DNA from: Clostridia bacterium | GTDB lineage: Bacteria; Bacillota; Clostridia; Oscillospirales; Ruminococcaceae | Assembly (NCBI GenBank): GCA_021152595.1 | Contig: JAGKVC010000102.1 | Location: 1-12,017, forward strand | Direction of reading: 5' to 3' | Length of the DNA: 12,017 nt | Shown: one piece after another, positions 1-5,674 of the stretch | Position numbering within the stretch: position 1 is the first letter of the stretch | How the letters are laid out: each line of letters begins with the position of its first letter | Notes under the pieces: generated by a model | The model's input: only the letters and a program-made list of their open reading frames with translations | What the model was told of the DNA's origin: nothing | Databases searched by the model: none | Program-made: the position numbers and the translations under genes

Positions 1-181
1 TCTCCCCGATATGCATATCATAATAGTCGCTGTAGCTGGTTTCCCGTTCAAAGCTCAGCGTATAGAGATCATCACCGGCCGCGCTTTCCGCCGCAGCCTG
101 CTCCGCCGAACAGCACAGCGGCAGACAGAGTGTCCCTGTCAGCACGGCAGCGGCAGCCGTAATTGAAAAGCGCCGGATCAT
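1..181 (-). CDS. Exported protein of unknown function, N-terminal part (cut by window edge)
   Basis: Sixty codons read leftward from an ATG at 181-179 to the window edge with no stop. The protein starts MIRRFSITAAAAVLTGTLCL, a basic n-region followed by a hydrophobic Ala/Leu core. PLCCSAEQAAAE follows, so it looks like a Sec signal peptide with cleavage near the AEQ segment (about residues 26-30). No good lipobox is present: the residues before the two cysteines are LPL. The next part is polar and Tyr-rich (YSDYYDMHIGE). A perfect sigma-A promoter lies upstream on the same strand, which strongly supports a real gene. The ribosome site is modest: GGGA about nine bases before the ATG, or GGCGGAG about 19 bases before it. 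The mature domain is outside the window, so function cannot be given. Confidence 0.75.
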   Translation of the reverse strand, partial: MIRRFSITAAAAVLTGTLCLPLCCSAEQAAAESAAGDDLYTLSFERETSYSDYYDMHIGE

Positions 182-306
182 ATTCGTATTTCCCACGGTA
201 TCTCCGCCTTTCCGCCGGCAGGCATCCCCGCGCTGCCGGAAGCATCCGATTTGCAGCTTTCCGCACATCCGGATGCATGCGCGCAAAGCTCCACAATATC
301 TTACAA
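182..306 (-). promoter_or_regulatory. Structured 5' leader of the exported-protein gene
   Basis: The predicted leader holds two strong inverted repeats. The first (255-290) pairs AGCTTT with AAAGCT around an inner CATCCGGATG. The second, closer to the gene, pairs CCGGCAG with CTGCCGG and ends just before the GGCGGAG that may act as ribosome site. GCATCCG in the first hairpin can instead pair with a downstream CGGATGC, so two folds compete. I do not recognise a known riboswitch class. A regulatory role is an inference. Confidence 0.4.
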
Positions 307-312
307 TATAAT

Positions 313-341
313 ATTATACCAAATCTTCAGAAACTTGTCAA
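313..341 (-). promoter_or_regulatory. Perfect-consensus sigma-A promoter for the leftward exported-protein gene
   Basis: On the minus strand, TTGACA (341-336) and TATAAT (318-313) are separated by exactly 17 bases. TG at 321-320 adds an extended -10. Transcription should start near 306, giving a leader of about 125 nt before the ATG at 181. Confidence 0.85.
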
Positions 342-649
342 GATGTTGCAATAACTTTTCGTTTTATCAAAATAATTTGCAATGATGCACAACGAACTGA
401 AACTATATTGCAGGAAAAACGCCTATTTTGTGATGCGCAATTCTGCACAAACGATGTCCGAAAATCACCTCTTTCATGCAGATTCCGCATACTGAATCAA
501 ACAGATAAAAAAATTCCTGTGAACATTCCACAGCTTTCAAGTTATCAGAACTGCCGGCTTTCAAATCGGATAATCCTGTGCAAAATGCTGAGGACTGTAT
601 CAAAAATCGCTGTCAAAAATGTGATTCCAATGTTTTTTTGCAAAACTAC
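342..649. other. AT-rich intergenic stretch with no gene seen
   Basis: The region between the leftward and rightward promoters has many A and T runs. It contains only short reading frames without ribosome sites. A weak stem (CTGTG 517-521 with CACAG 529-533) is the best structure I see. There is no T-run-coupled hairpin, tRNA or recognisable small RNA. It acts at least as the spacer between two divergent transcription units. Confidence 0.6.
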
Positions 650-677
650 TTGATTTTTTCCGAAAATATGATACAAT
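650..677 (+). promoter_or_regulatory. Promoter of the ferredoxin gene
   Basis: TTGATT (650-655) and TACAAT (672-677) are 16 bases apart, with TG at 669-670 forming an extended -10. The expected start of transcription is about 684, inside the left arm of the palindrome that follows. Confidence 0.75.
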
Positions 678-680
678 AGA

Positions 681-704
681 TTCAGGAGCAGATCCGCTCC
701 TGAA
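681..704 (+). promoter_or_regulatory. Perfect 9-bp palindrome at the transcription start of the ferredoxin gene
   Basis: TTCAGGAGC (681-689) and GCTCCTGAA (696-704) flank a six-base loop. It sits 4 bases after the -10 box and 26 bases before the ribosome site. No T-run follows, so it is not a terminator. It could be a 5' stabilising stem in the mRNA or an operator for a dimeric repressor; the sequence does not decide. Confidence 0.55.
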
Positions 705-743
705 AACACACCATATACTATTTTATAACAGGAGGTAACAGCT

Positions 744-914
744 ATGGCATATGCAATCAGTGATGCATGCATCCAGTGCGGTGCTTGTGCAGACGCATGT
801 CCGGCAGGTGCAATTTCCGAGGGTGACGGCAAGTACGTCATCGACGCAGATACATGTCTCGACTGCGGCGCTTGCACAGATACATGTCCCGTCGGTGCGC
901 CTGAGCAGGCATAA
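744..914 (+). CDS. 2[4Fe-4S] bacterial-type ferredoxin
   Basis: This 56-residue soluble electron carrier shuttles low-potential electrons between oxidoreductases such as pyruvate:ferredoxin oxidoreductase and hydrogenases in anaerobes. Two clostridial cluster motifs are intact: CIQCGACADACP (Cys 9, 12, 15, 19) and CLDCGACTDTCP (Cys 38, 41, 44, 48). In this family the first three cysteines of one motif and the last of the other bind each cluster. Length and the pseudo-twofold repeat match the short clostridial ferredoxins. AGGAGGT at 730-736, seven bases before the ATG, fixes the start. The gene has its own promoter and terminator, so it is probably monocistronic. It is strongly acidic with few basic residues, as is usual. 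The specific redox partner cannot be told from the neighbours. Confidence 0.96.
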   Translation: MAYAISDACIQCGACADACPAGAISEGDGKYVIDADTCLDCGACTDTCPVGAPEQA

Positions 915-939
915 TCGCACCGCAACAACAGAAAGCCAT

Positions 940-974
940 AGCGGTTCCGGATTCCGGAGCCGCTTTGCTTTTCT
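940..974 (+). terminator. Intrinsic terminator after the ferredoxin gene
   Basis: An 11-bp stem (940-950 with 954-964, one G-U pair, three-base loop ATT) is followed by TTTGCTTTTCT. An outer AAAGC/GCTTT pairing can extend it. Confidence 0.85.
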
Positions 975-1047
975 CCGTCGCAATGGCAAAAACCACAGCC
1001 TGCTTGCGGCGATTTTTGCGAAAAGTGAAAAAAATCCGCTGAACCCC

Positions 1048-1076
1048 TTGCTTTTTCAGGGGAGATGTGATATAAT
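1048..1076 (+). promoter_or_regulatory. Promoter of the rplS-lepB block
   Basis: TTGCTT (1048-1053) and a perfect TATAAT (1071-1076) are 17 bases apart, with TG at 1068-1069 giving an extended -10. Transcription should begin near 1083, leaving about 215 nt before the rplS start codon. Confidence 0.85.
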
Positions 1077-1111
1077 AATACAGCATTTGAATATCCGCCT
1101 GTACTTGTAGG

Positions 1112-1257
1112 GCGAGGTCAAGATGCCAGCTTATCCGGAATGCACGGTTTTCCGTCTGTTTCGGGATAGGCAAAACATTCTGACAAATGGGTGGTCCGCT
1201 GCATTTGCCTCTCAGAAAAGCGCTGAGCGGCGTTCAGATTCCGGCTTGACCGGTCGC
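1112..1257 (+). promoter_or_regulatory. Structured leader of rplS, candidate L19 autoregulatory leader
   Basis: A long-range stem closes the whole element: GCGA+GGTCAAG (1112-1122) pairs with CTTGACC (1245-1251) and TCGC (1254-1257), with a two-base bulge. Inside are a stem TATCC/GGATA (1132-1136 with 1164-1168) capped by ACGG-TTTT-CCGT (1144-1155), an arm CAAATG/CATTTG (1184-1189 with 1202-1207), and an arm CTCAG/CTGAG (1211-1215 with 1223-1227). GGCAAA (1169-1174) can also pair with TTTGCC (1204-1209), competing with the middle arm. Firmicutes are known to carry an L19 leader before rplS by which the protein limits its own synthesis. Position and architecture fit, but I could not match it to the family model. 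Confidence 0.6.
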
Positions 1258-1298
1258 AATGTATGAACATCCGTAAACAATCAAGGAGGAATCCCAAA

Positions 1299-1646
1299 AT
1301 GAACGCTTTGGAGCAAATCAGCAAGTCCAGCATGAAGGCAGACGCACCGGAGATCAACGTCGGTGATACCGTAAAGGTTCACGTCCGCATCTATGAATCC
1401 GCAGACAAGTACCGTATTCAGGTTTTTGAGGGTACTGTCATTGCGAAGAAGCACGGCGGCATCAGCGAAACCTTCACCGTCCGCAGAGTCGCACACGGTG
1501 TCGGTATTGAGCGTGTCTTCCCGGTTCACTGCCCGACAGTTGACAAGGTCGAGATCGTCCGCAGAGGCGTTGTGCGCAGAGCAAAGCTCTACTATCTGCG
1601 CGGCAGAGTCGGAAAAGCGGCAAAGGTCAAGGGACTGGTTCGTTGA
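1299..1646 (+). CDS. rplS: 50S ribosomal protein L19
   Basis: This 115-residue protein of the large subunit lies at the 30S-50S interface. The sequence is typical throughout: VGDTVKVHVRIYE, then RIQVFEGTVIAKKHGG, FTVRRVAHGVGIERVFPVHCP and the basic tail with RRAKLYYLRGRVGKAA. The length equals the family norm. An in-frame ATG at 1263 has no ribosome site, whereas AAGGAGGA (1283-1290) sits eight bases before the ATG at 1299, so that start is used. It is first in the conserved Firmicute order rplS, lepB, rbgA, rnhB, yraN. A dedicated promoter, a folded leader that probably mediates feedback control, and a terminator immediately downstream bracket it. Confidence 0.98.
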   Translation: MNALEQISKSSMKADAPEINVGDTVKVHVRIYESADKYRIQVFEGTVIAKKHGGISETFTVRRVAHGVGIERVFPVHCPTVDKVEIVRRGVVRRAKLYYLRGRVGKAAKVKGLVR

Positions 1647-1655
1647 TTGCAAACA

Positions 1656-1691
1656 AGCGAAAGGGGACTCTTGCAGTCCCCTTTGCTTTTT
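1656..1691 (+). terminator. Intrinsic terminator between rplS and the signal peptidase genes
   Basis: AAAGGGGACT (1660-1669) pairs perfectly with AGTCCCCTTT (1675-1684) around CTTGC. An outer AGC/GCT extends it, and a T-run follows (1687-1691). I see no new promoter in the 33 bases before the next gene, so it probably acts as a partial terminator that lowers downstream expression. Confidence 0.85.
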
Positions 1692-1724
1692 ATCCGGAAA
1701 TAACAAGGAAAAGAGGGCTCAGCT

Positions 1725-2396
1725 ATGTCTGAAGAAGAAAAGAAGTCCGCTGAAAAGGAAGCACAAGACGAAGAAAACGAAGAAGACTCCTATTCCCTCT
1801 CCGATCTGCTCGGAGACGTTCTGGATATCCTCGAGGCAGGCGCTGCCTCCATTTTTGTATTTATTCTGCTGTTCGCATTCGTCATGCGCCCTGTCACGGT
1901 TGACGGCGGCTCGATGAATCCGACGCTCTACAATCTCGATAAGCTGCTGATCCTGACACCGTTCAAGGGCACGAACGGCAGCATCGTCGTCGTGGATGAT
2001 CAGGAGGGCGCCGTATTCTCCGATCCGGAGCAGACGGTCGTCATGCAGCAGCCGGGACTCGGCAAGGTGCTGATCAAGCGCCTGATCGCGCACGAAGGAC
2101 AGGAAATTAACATCGACACGACTGCCGGTACCGTGACCGTGGACGGCAATGTGCTGGATGAACCCTACATCGCCGATCCGACACTGCGCGAGGACGGTGC
2201 ATTCACCTATCCGCTGACGGTTCCGGAGGGCTATATTTTCGTCATGGGCGATAACCGCCTGAACAGCACGGACAGCCGCAGCCCTGCCGTCGGACTGGTT
2301 CCCGTGAAAGAGGTGCTCGGCACCGCGATCTTCCGGTATGACCGTGAAAGTGACCTGACGGAGAAGTGGTACGACCGTTTCGGAAAGCTGTTCTGA
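1725..2396 (+). CDS. lepB: Type I signal peptidase, copy 1 of 3
   Basis: This membrane serine protease (223 aa) cleaves signal peptides from secreted proteins on the outer face. An acidic, Lys/Glu-rich cytoplasmic tail of about 30 residues precedes one membrane segment (about 38-55). The catalytic parts follow: GGSMNPTL with nucleophile Ser63, LIKRLIA with general-base Lys118, and the closing box GDNRLNSTDSR (175-185). All key residues are present. It is the most divergent of the three copies: after the Ser box it has YNLDKLLILTPF where the others have ENGDRLxVSR, and its C-terminus ends differently (YDRFGKLF). AGAGGG before the ATG is the ribosome site. It lies 34 bases beyond the rplS terminator with no visible promoter of its own, so it depends on readthrough. 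Confidence 0.95.
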   Translation: MSEEEKKSAEKEAQDEENEEDSYSLSDLLGDVLDILEAGAASIFVFILLFAFVMRPVTVDGGSMNPTLYNLDKLLILTPFKGTNGSIVVVDDQEGAVFSDPEQTVVMQQPGLGKVLIKRLIAHEGQEINIDTTAGTVTVDGNVLDEPYIADPTLREDGAFTYPLTVPEGYIFVMGDNRLNSTDSRSPAVGLVPVKEVLGTAIFRYDRESDLTEKWYDRFGKLF

Positions 2397-2418
2397 GAAA
2401 AGCCAAAGGAGATTTACC

Positions 2419-3087
2419 ATGGGAACTGAACAACTGACGCAGAATCCGGCATCCGAACCGCAAAACAGCGAGGAGGAGCCGAAATATACACTCAAAGAAT
2501 TTGCCGGTGACGTTCTGGATATCCTCGAATGCGTCGCTGCCGCTGTCTTTATCGTCGTCCTGACCTTTACCTATCTGGTCTGCGTTGCGAGAGTGGACGG
2601 CTCATCAATGGTTCCGACACTGGAGAACGGCGACCGGCTTGCCGTTTCGCGTCTCTCATCACACTATGAAAACGGCGATATCCTGATCATCAACAACTGG
2701 ACCGGTCACCCGATTGACGAGAACGGCACGATCTATTCCGTCACGGGCTTTGAGAAGCGCATCGTCAAGCGCCTGATCGCACAGGAAGGTCAGACGGTTG
2801 ACATCGACTTCCAGAACGGCATCGTCTATGTTGACGGTGAGGCGCTCGATGAGCCCTATATCAATGCGCCGACACACGAGCAGTGTGACCGCGCGCTGAT
2901 CTATCCGCTGACGGTTCCGGAGGGCTATGTATTTGTGCTTGGCGATAACCGCAACGAATCCTCGGACAGCCGCAGCAGCTTTGTCGGACTTGTCGAGGAA
3001 AAGGATATTCTCGGCAAGGTTCTGATCCGCATTCTGCCGTTCGGAAAATTCGGCAAAATCGACAGCACCGGCGCACAGAACGGCTGA
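2419..3087 (+). CDS. lepB: Type I signal peptidase, copy 2 of 3
   Basis: A second complete signal peptidase I (222 aa) in the same direction, 22 bases after copy 1, with AAAGGAG seven bases before its ATG. It has an acidic N-terminal tail with KYTLKEFAGDVLDILE, a membrane segment (about 38-57), GSSMVPTL with Ser63, IVKRLIA with Lys117, and GDNRNESSDSR (175-185). It resembles copy 3 more than copy 1 in the ENGDRLxVSR segment, the IVYVDGxALDEPY segment and the C-terminal FGKIDSTG. It therefore probably arose from a later duplication. Ser and Lys are both intact, so activity is expected. Why three are kept is unknown; overlapping or growth-stage-specific substrate sets, as with the multiple Bacillus Sip enzymes, are possible. 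Confidence 0.95.
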   Translation: MGTEQLTQNPASEPQNSEEEPKYTLKEFAGDVLDILECVAAAVFIVVLTFTYLVCVARVDGSSMVPTLENGDRLAVSRLSSHYENGDILIINNWTGHPIDENGTIYSVTGFEKRIVKRLIAQEGQTVDIDFQNGIVYVDGEALDEPYINAPTHEQCDRALIYPLTVPEGYVFVLGDNRNESSDSRSSFVGLVEEKDILGKVLIRILPFGKFGKIDSTGAQNG

Positions 3088-3128
3088 TCAATCCGCCATA
3101 CAGCGCGGAGAAACGGAGGCGAAGCCGC

Positions 3129-3935
3129 ATGGAGACACCCGAGCTCGAACAGGAGAAGCCTGCATCCCTGCCGGAGCAGGCATCTGATCCAGCAGAACCG
3201 GAGACTGTAACAGAAGCAGCGCCGGAAACAGAAGCAGCAGCGGATACACCGGCGGAAGCAGCCCCCGAAGCAGCGGCTGAGACTTCCGCAGAGGATAAGC
3301 AGCCGGAGGACAATCCGCATTATACATTCAAGAATTTTCTCTGTGATGCATTGGATGTGATCGAATCGGTCACGACGGCGATTTTTGTCGTCATGCTGGT
3401 TTTCACATATCTGATCTGCACTGCGGTTGTCGAAGGCGAATCTATGGTTCCGACACTCGAAAACGGCGACCGCTTAATGGTCTCGCGCATTACAAAAGAG
3501 TATGAGACCGGCGATATCCTGATTCTGGACAGCGAATCCGCATATACCTTTGATGATACAGGAAAGCTCACCGCATCGGCAGGACTCGGCAAGCGGATTG
3601 TCAAGCGCCTGATTGCGCAGTCCGGACAGGAAGTGAACATTGATTTTGACGAGGGCATTGTCTATGTGGACGGCAAGGCGCTCGATGAACCCTATACCAG
3701 TACGCTGACCAAGCGCGACAACCGCGCATTCACCTATCCGCTGACCGTTCCGGAGGGCTATGTCTTTGTGCTCGGCGATAACCGCCATATCTCCAAGGAC
3801 AGCCGTCACCCCGAGGTCGGCATGATCGCAGAGGAGAATATCATCGGAAAGGTGCTGATCCGGATCGCGCCGCTCTATAAGTTCGGCAGGATCGACAGCA
3901 CCGGCGGTCAGCAGGCAGAAAGTCAGAGGGATTAA
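3129..3935 (+). CDS. lepB: Type I signal peptidase, copy 3 of 3, with long Ala/Glu/Pro-rich N-terminal tail
   Basis: The third tandem copy is 268 aa, about 45 longer than the others because of a low-complexity tail. Residues 1-62 are almost only Glu, Ala, Pro, Thr, Ser and Asp (motifs such as TEAAPETEAAADTPAEAAPE). The conserved part then follows: YTFKNFLCDALDVIES, a membrane segment (about 80-99), GESMVPTL with Ser105, IVKRLIA with Lys159, and GDNRHISKDSR (216-226). The tail should lie in the cytoplasm, because family topology places the N-terminus inside. GGAGG (3115-3119) nine bases before the ATG supports this start, so the tail is probably translated. Its stop codon directly abuts the rbgA start (TAA then ATG), implying coupled expression. 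Confidence 0.94.
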   Translation: METPELEQEKPASLPEQASDPAEPETVTEAAPETEAAADTPAEAAPEAAAETSAEDKQPEDNPHYTFKNFLCDALDVIESVTTAIFVVMLVFTYLICTAVVEGESMVPTLENGDRLMVSRITKEYETGDILILDSESAYTFDDTGKLTASAGLGKRIVKRLIAQSGQEVNIDFDEGIVYVDGKALDEPYTSTLTKRDNRAFTYPLTVPEGYVFVLGDNRHISKDSRHPEVGMIAEENIIGKVLIRIAPLYKFGRIDSTGGQQAESQRD

Positions 3936-4793
3936 ATGGAAGATATGAAGGATATCCAGTGGTTCCCCGGTCATATGGCGAAAACACGCCGGATGATCGC
4001 AAAGAGCCTGCCGCTGGTCGATGCGGTGGCGGAGCTGCTGGATGCAAGACTGCCGCAAAGCAGCCGCAATCCGGAATTCAACCGCTTAACAGGCAAAAAG
4101 CCGCGCCTTGTCATTCTCAATAAGGCGGATATGGCGGATCCGGATATCACATGCCGCTGGATGCAGTACTATAAGAATCAGGGATATGCCGTCATCACGG
4201 CAGATTCCAAGAACGGCAAGGGTGTGAAGCAGTTTGCGCCTGCGCTGCGCGAGCTGCTCAAGGATCAGCTTCAGCGCTATGCCGATAAGGGCATGAAGGG
4301 CAGACCGATCCGCGTGATGATCCTCGGCATCCCGAATGTCGGTAAATCATCGCTGATCAACCGTCTGGCAGGCGGAAAACGCGCCAAGGCGGAGGACAGA
4401 GCCGGTGTTACGCGCACCCAGCAGTGGATCAAAACAGCCGAGGGCGTCGAGCTGCTCGATACGCCGGGCGTTCTCTGGCCGAAGCTCGATGATCAGGAGG
4501 TCGCGGTGCGGCTTGCCATGACAGGCGCCATCCGCGACGATATTCTCGATAAGGAAGCACTGGCTGCGCGTCTGCTGAAGCTGCTGCATCAGGAATATCC
4601 GCAGGCAATCGCGGAACGCTATAAGATCACGCCCGAACAGGAGGGCGAAGGCTTTGAGCTGCTCGAGCTGATGGCGAAGAACCGCGGCATGCTGCTCTCC
4701 GGCGGCGTTCCGAATACCGAGCGTGCGGCAATTACGCTGCTCGATGAGTTCCGCGGCACCAAACTCGGCCGCATCTCGCTCGAAAAGCCGTAA
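3936..4793 (+). CDS. rbgA: Ribosome biogenesis GTPase RbgA (YlqF), circularly permuted
   Basis: This 285-residue GTPase of the YlqF/YawG family acts late in 50S subunit assembly. It shows the order typical of the circularly permuted group: the G4 motif NKAD (62-65) comes before G1 GIPNVGKS (131-138), then the G2 region RAGVTRTQQW (155-164) and G3 DTPG (175-178). The N-terminal IQWFPGHMAKTRR is diagnostic of RbgA. The C-terminal helical RNA-binding part (about 190-285) is complete. The first ATG follows the lepB stop without a gap and has AGAGGG five bases upstream. The second ATG, nine bases on, is less well placed. Its position after rplS and lepB is the usual Firmicute context and links it to ribosome production. 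Confidence 0.96.
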   Translation: MEDMKDIQWFPGHMAKTRRMIAKSLPLVDAVAELLDARLPQSSRNPEFNRLTGKKPRLVILNKADMADPDITCRWMQYYKNQGYAVITADSKNGKGVKQFAPALRELLKDQLQRYADKGMKGRPIRVMILGIPNVGKSSLINRLAGGKRAKAEDRAGVTRTQQWIKTAEGVELLDTPGVLWPKLDDQEVAVRLAMTGAIRDDILDKEALAARLLKLLHQEYPQAIAERYKITPEQEGEGFELLELMAKNRGMLLSGGVPNTERAAITLLDEFRGTKLGRISLEKP

Positions 4794-4797
4794 AGGT

Positions 4798-4810
4798 ATC
4801 GCTTCGCGAT
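4798..4810. repeat. Small hairpin just after rbgA
   Basis: ATCGC-TTC-GCGAT is a perfect 5-bp stem with a three-base loop, four bases after the rbgA stop. It is the first of several adjacent inverted repeats filling this gap and has no T-run. Confidence 0.6.
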
Positions 4811-4816
4811 GATTGG

Positions 4817-4965
4817 TAATGGGCTCCGCCCAAACCTTCCAAAGGGATACTATCCCTTTGGAATCCCATTTTGAAGCCAAGATACGATAAAGCCGAAACT
4901 GCGCCGATTAAGCAATCTATCCCATCTGTTTATAAAATGGGGTTTGGGGCGCGCAGCCCCCATTA
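4817..4965. repeat. Composite inverted intergenic repeat between rbgA and rnhB
   Basis: The left arm is TAATGGGCTCCGCCCAAACC (4817-4836), a small hairpin. Its inverted, GC-richer counterpart is at 4941-4965 (GGTTTGGGGC...CCCCCATTA, with its own GGGGC/GCCCC stem). CCCATTTT (4865-4872) is mirrored by AAAATGGG (4934-4941). Between them lies a 27-base palindrome (4837-4863). The mirrored order suggests a small non-autonomous mobile or REP-like element with two degenerate inverted copies; the right copy lacks the central palindrome. No transposase is present. Family identity would need a genome search. Confidence 0.55.
4837..4863. terminator. Long perfect palindrome, possible weak bidirectional terminator
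   Basis: TTCCAAAGGGATA (4837-4849) and TATCCCTTTGGAA (4851-4863) are exact complements around a single C. The RNA would fold into a stem of about 11-12 bp. Only a short TTTT (4869-4872) follows, after TCCCA, so termination would be inefficient. It may simply be the core of the intergenic repeat. Confidence 0.4.
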
Positions 4966-4987
4966 CAAATCCGTCGGAGACACCTTA

Positions 4988-5015
4988 ATTTCTAATTTCT
5001 CATTTCTCATTTCTA
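4988..5015. repeat. Four tandem heptamers ATTTCTA/ATTTCTC
   Basis: Units ATTTCTA, ATTTCTC, ATTTCTC and ATTTCTA follow each other without gaps, with a partial ATTC after. They lie 27 bases before the rnhB start, just upstream of its ribosome site. The strand is nearly free of G. Slippage could vary the copy number. Confidence 0.75.
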
Positions 5016-5041
5016 ATTCAATAAAAAGGGGGGCTGCTCCG

Positions 5042-5674
5042 ATGCCGCGCGCATTGAAGGTTTATACAGAGCTGTTCGAGTTTGATTCCGCGATCCGGAC
5101 GCAGTATCCGGTGTTCTGCGGCGTCGATGAAGCAGGCAGAGGTCCGCTTGCAGGCGATGTCTATGCGGCTGCGGTGATCCTGCCGGAAGGGCTGGGAATC
5201 CCCGGACTCAACGACAGCAAAAAGCTCTCGGAAAAGCGCCGTGAGGAGCTTGCCCCGATCATCAAGGAGCAGGCGGCGGCATGGTGCATCGCCAGCGCAA
5301 CGGTCGCTGAGATCGAAGCGCTGAATATTTTGCAGGCGGCACTGCTTGCAATGCAGAGAGCCGTTGCAGGCTTGAACATCCAGCCGGAATTTGTCATTAC
5401 GGACGGCAATCAGGCGCCCGATCTGCCGATGCTCGTGCAGACGGTAATCGGCGGCGATGCGAAGTCAGCGAGCATTGCGGCTGCCTCGGTACTTGCTAAA
5501 ACAGCCAGAGACGCAGCACTCCGCGAGCTGGATGCACAGTATCCGCAGTATGGATTTGCAGCACACAAGGGCTACGGCACCAAGGCGCATTACGAGGCGA
5601 TCGACCAATACGGCATCTGCCCTGCGCACCGCCCGTCCTTCCTGAAAAAGTATTATGAGCGAAAAGGTCAGTAA
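5042..5674 (+). CDS. rnhB: Ribonuclease HII
   Basis: This 210-residue enzyme removes ribonucleotides and RNA from RNA-DNA hybrids in DNA repair and replication. The four acidic catalytic residues are visible: Asp29 and Glu30 in GVDEAGRGPLAG, Asp121 in VITDGN, and Asp157 in SVLAKTARDAAL. NDSKKLS (57-63) and the C-terminal YGFAAHKGYGTKAHYEAI and RPSF motifs are typical. The reading frame is open back to 4871, but that extension translates the intergenic repeat and has no ribosome site. AAGGGGGG (5026-5033) eight bases before the ATG at 5042 supports the shorter form, which has the family length. The end overlaps yraN by 20 bases, indicating a shared transcript. Confidence 0.96.
   Translation: MPRALKVYTELFEFDSAIRTQYPVFCGVDEAGRGPLAGDVYAAAVILPEGLGIPGLNDSKKLSEKRREELAPIIKEQAAAWCIASATVAEIEALNILQAALLAMQRAVAGLNIQPEFVITDGNQAPDLPMLVQTVIGGDAKSASIAAASVLAKTARDAALRELDAQYPQYGFAAHKGYGTKAHYEAIDQYGICPAHRPSFLKKYYERKGQ

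Noticed and set aside
681..704. Palindrome as a terminator for an upstream transcript
   Set aside because: No T-run follows, and it lies just after a good promoter.
751..1110. A plus-strand frame of 119 codons overlapping the ferredoxin gene
   Set aside because: It runs out of frame through the ferredoxin gene and its terminator, and has no ribosome site.
1263..1298. Earlier in-frame start for rplS
   Set aside because: The added residues are not part of L19, and the strong ribosome site lies downstream of that ATG.
1719..2495. A 258-codon minus-strand frame opposite the first signal peptidase gene
   Set aside because: Similar shadows occur opposite each lepB copy, as expected from shared codon use; there is no start signal or motif.
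4988..5015. Heptamer array as a small CRISPR
   Set aside because: The units are seven bases and contiguous with no spacers; there are no cas genes nearby.
4871..5041. N-terminal extension of rnhB by 57 codons
   Set aside because: It would translate the intergenic repeat and the heptamer array. It has no ribosome site, and the start at 5042 gives the normal family length.
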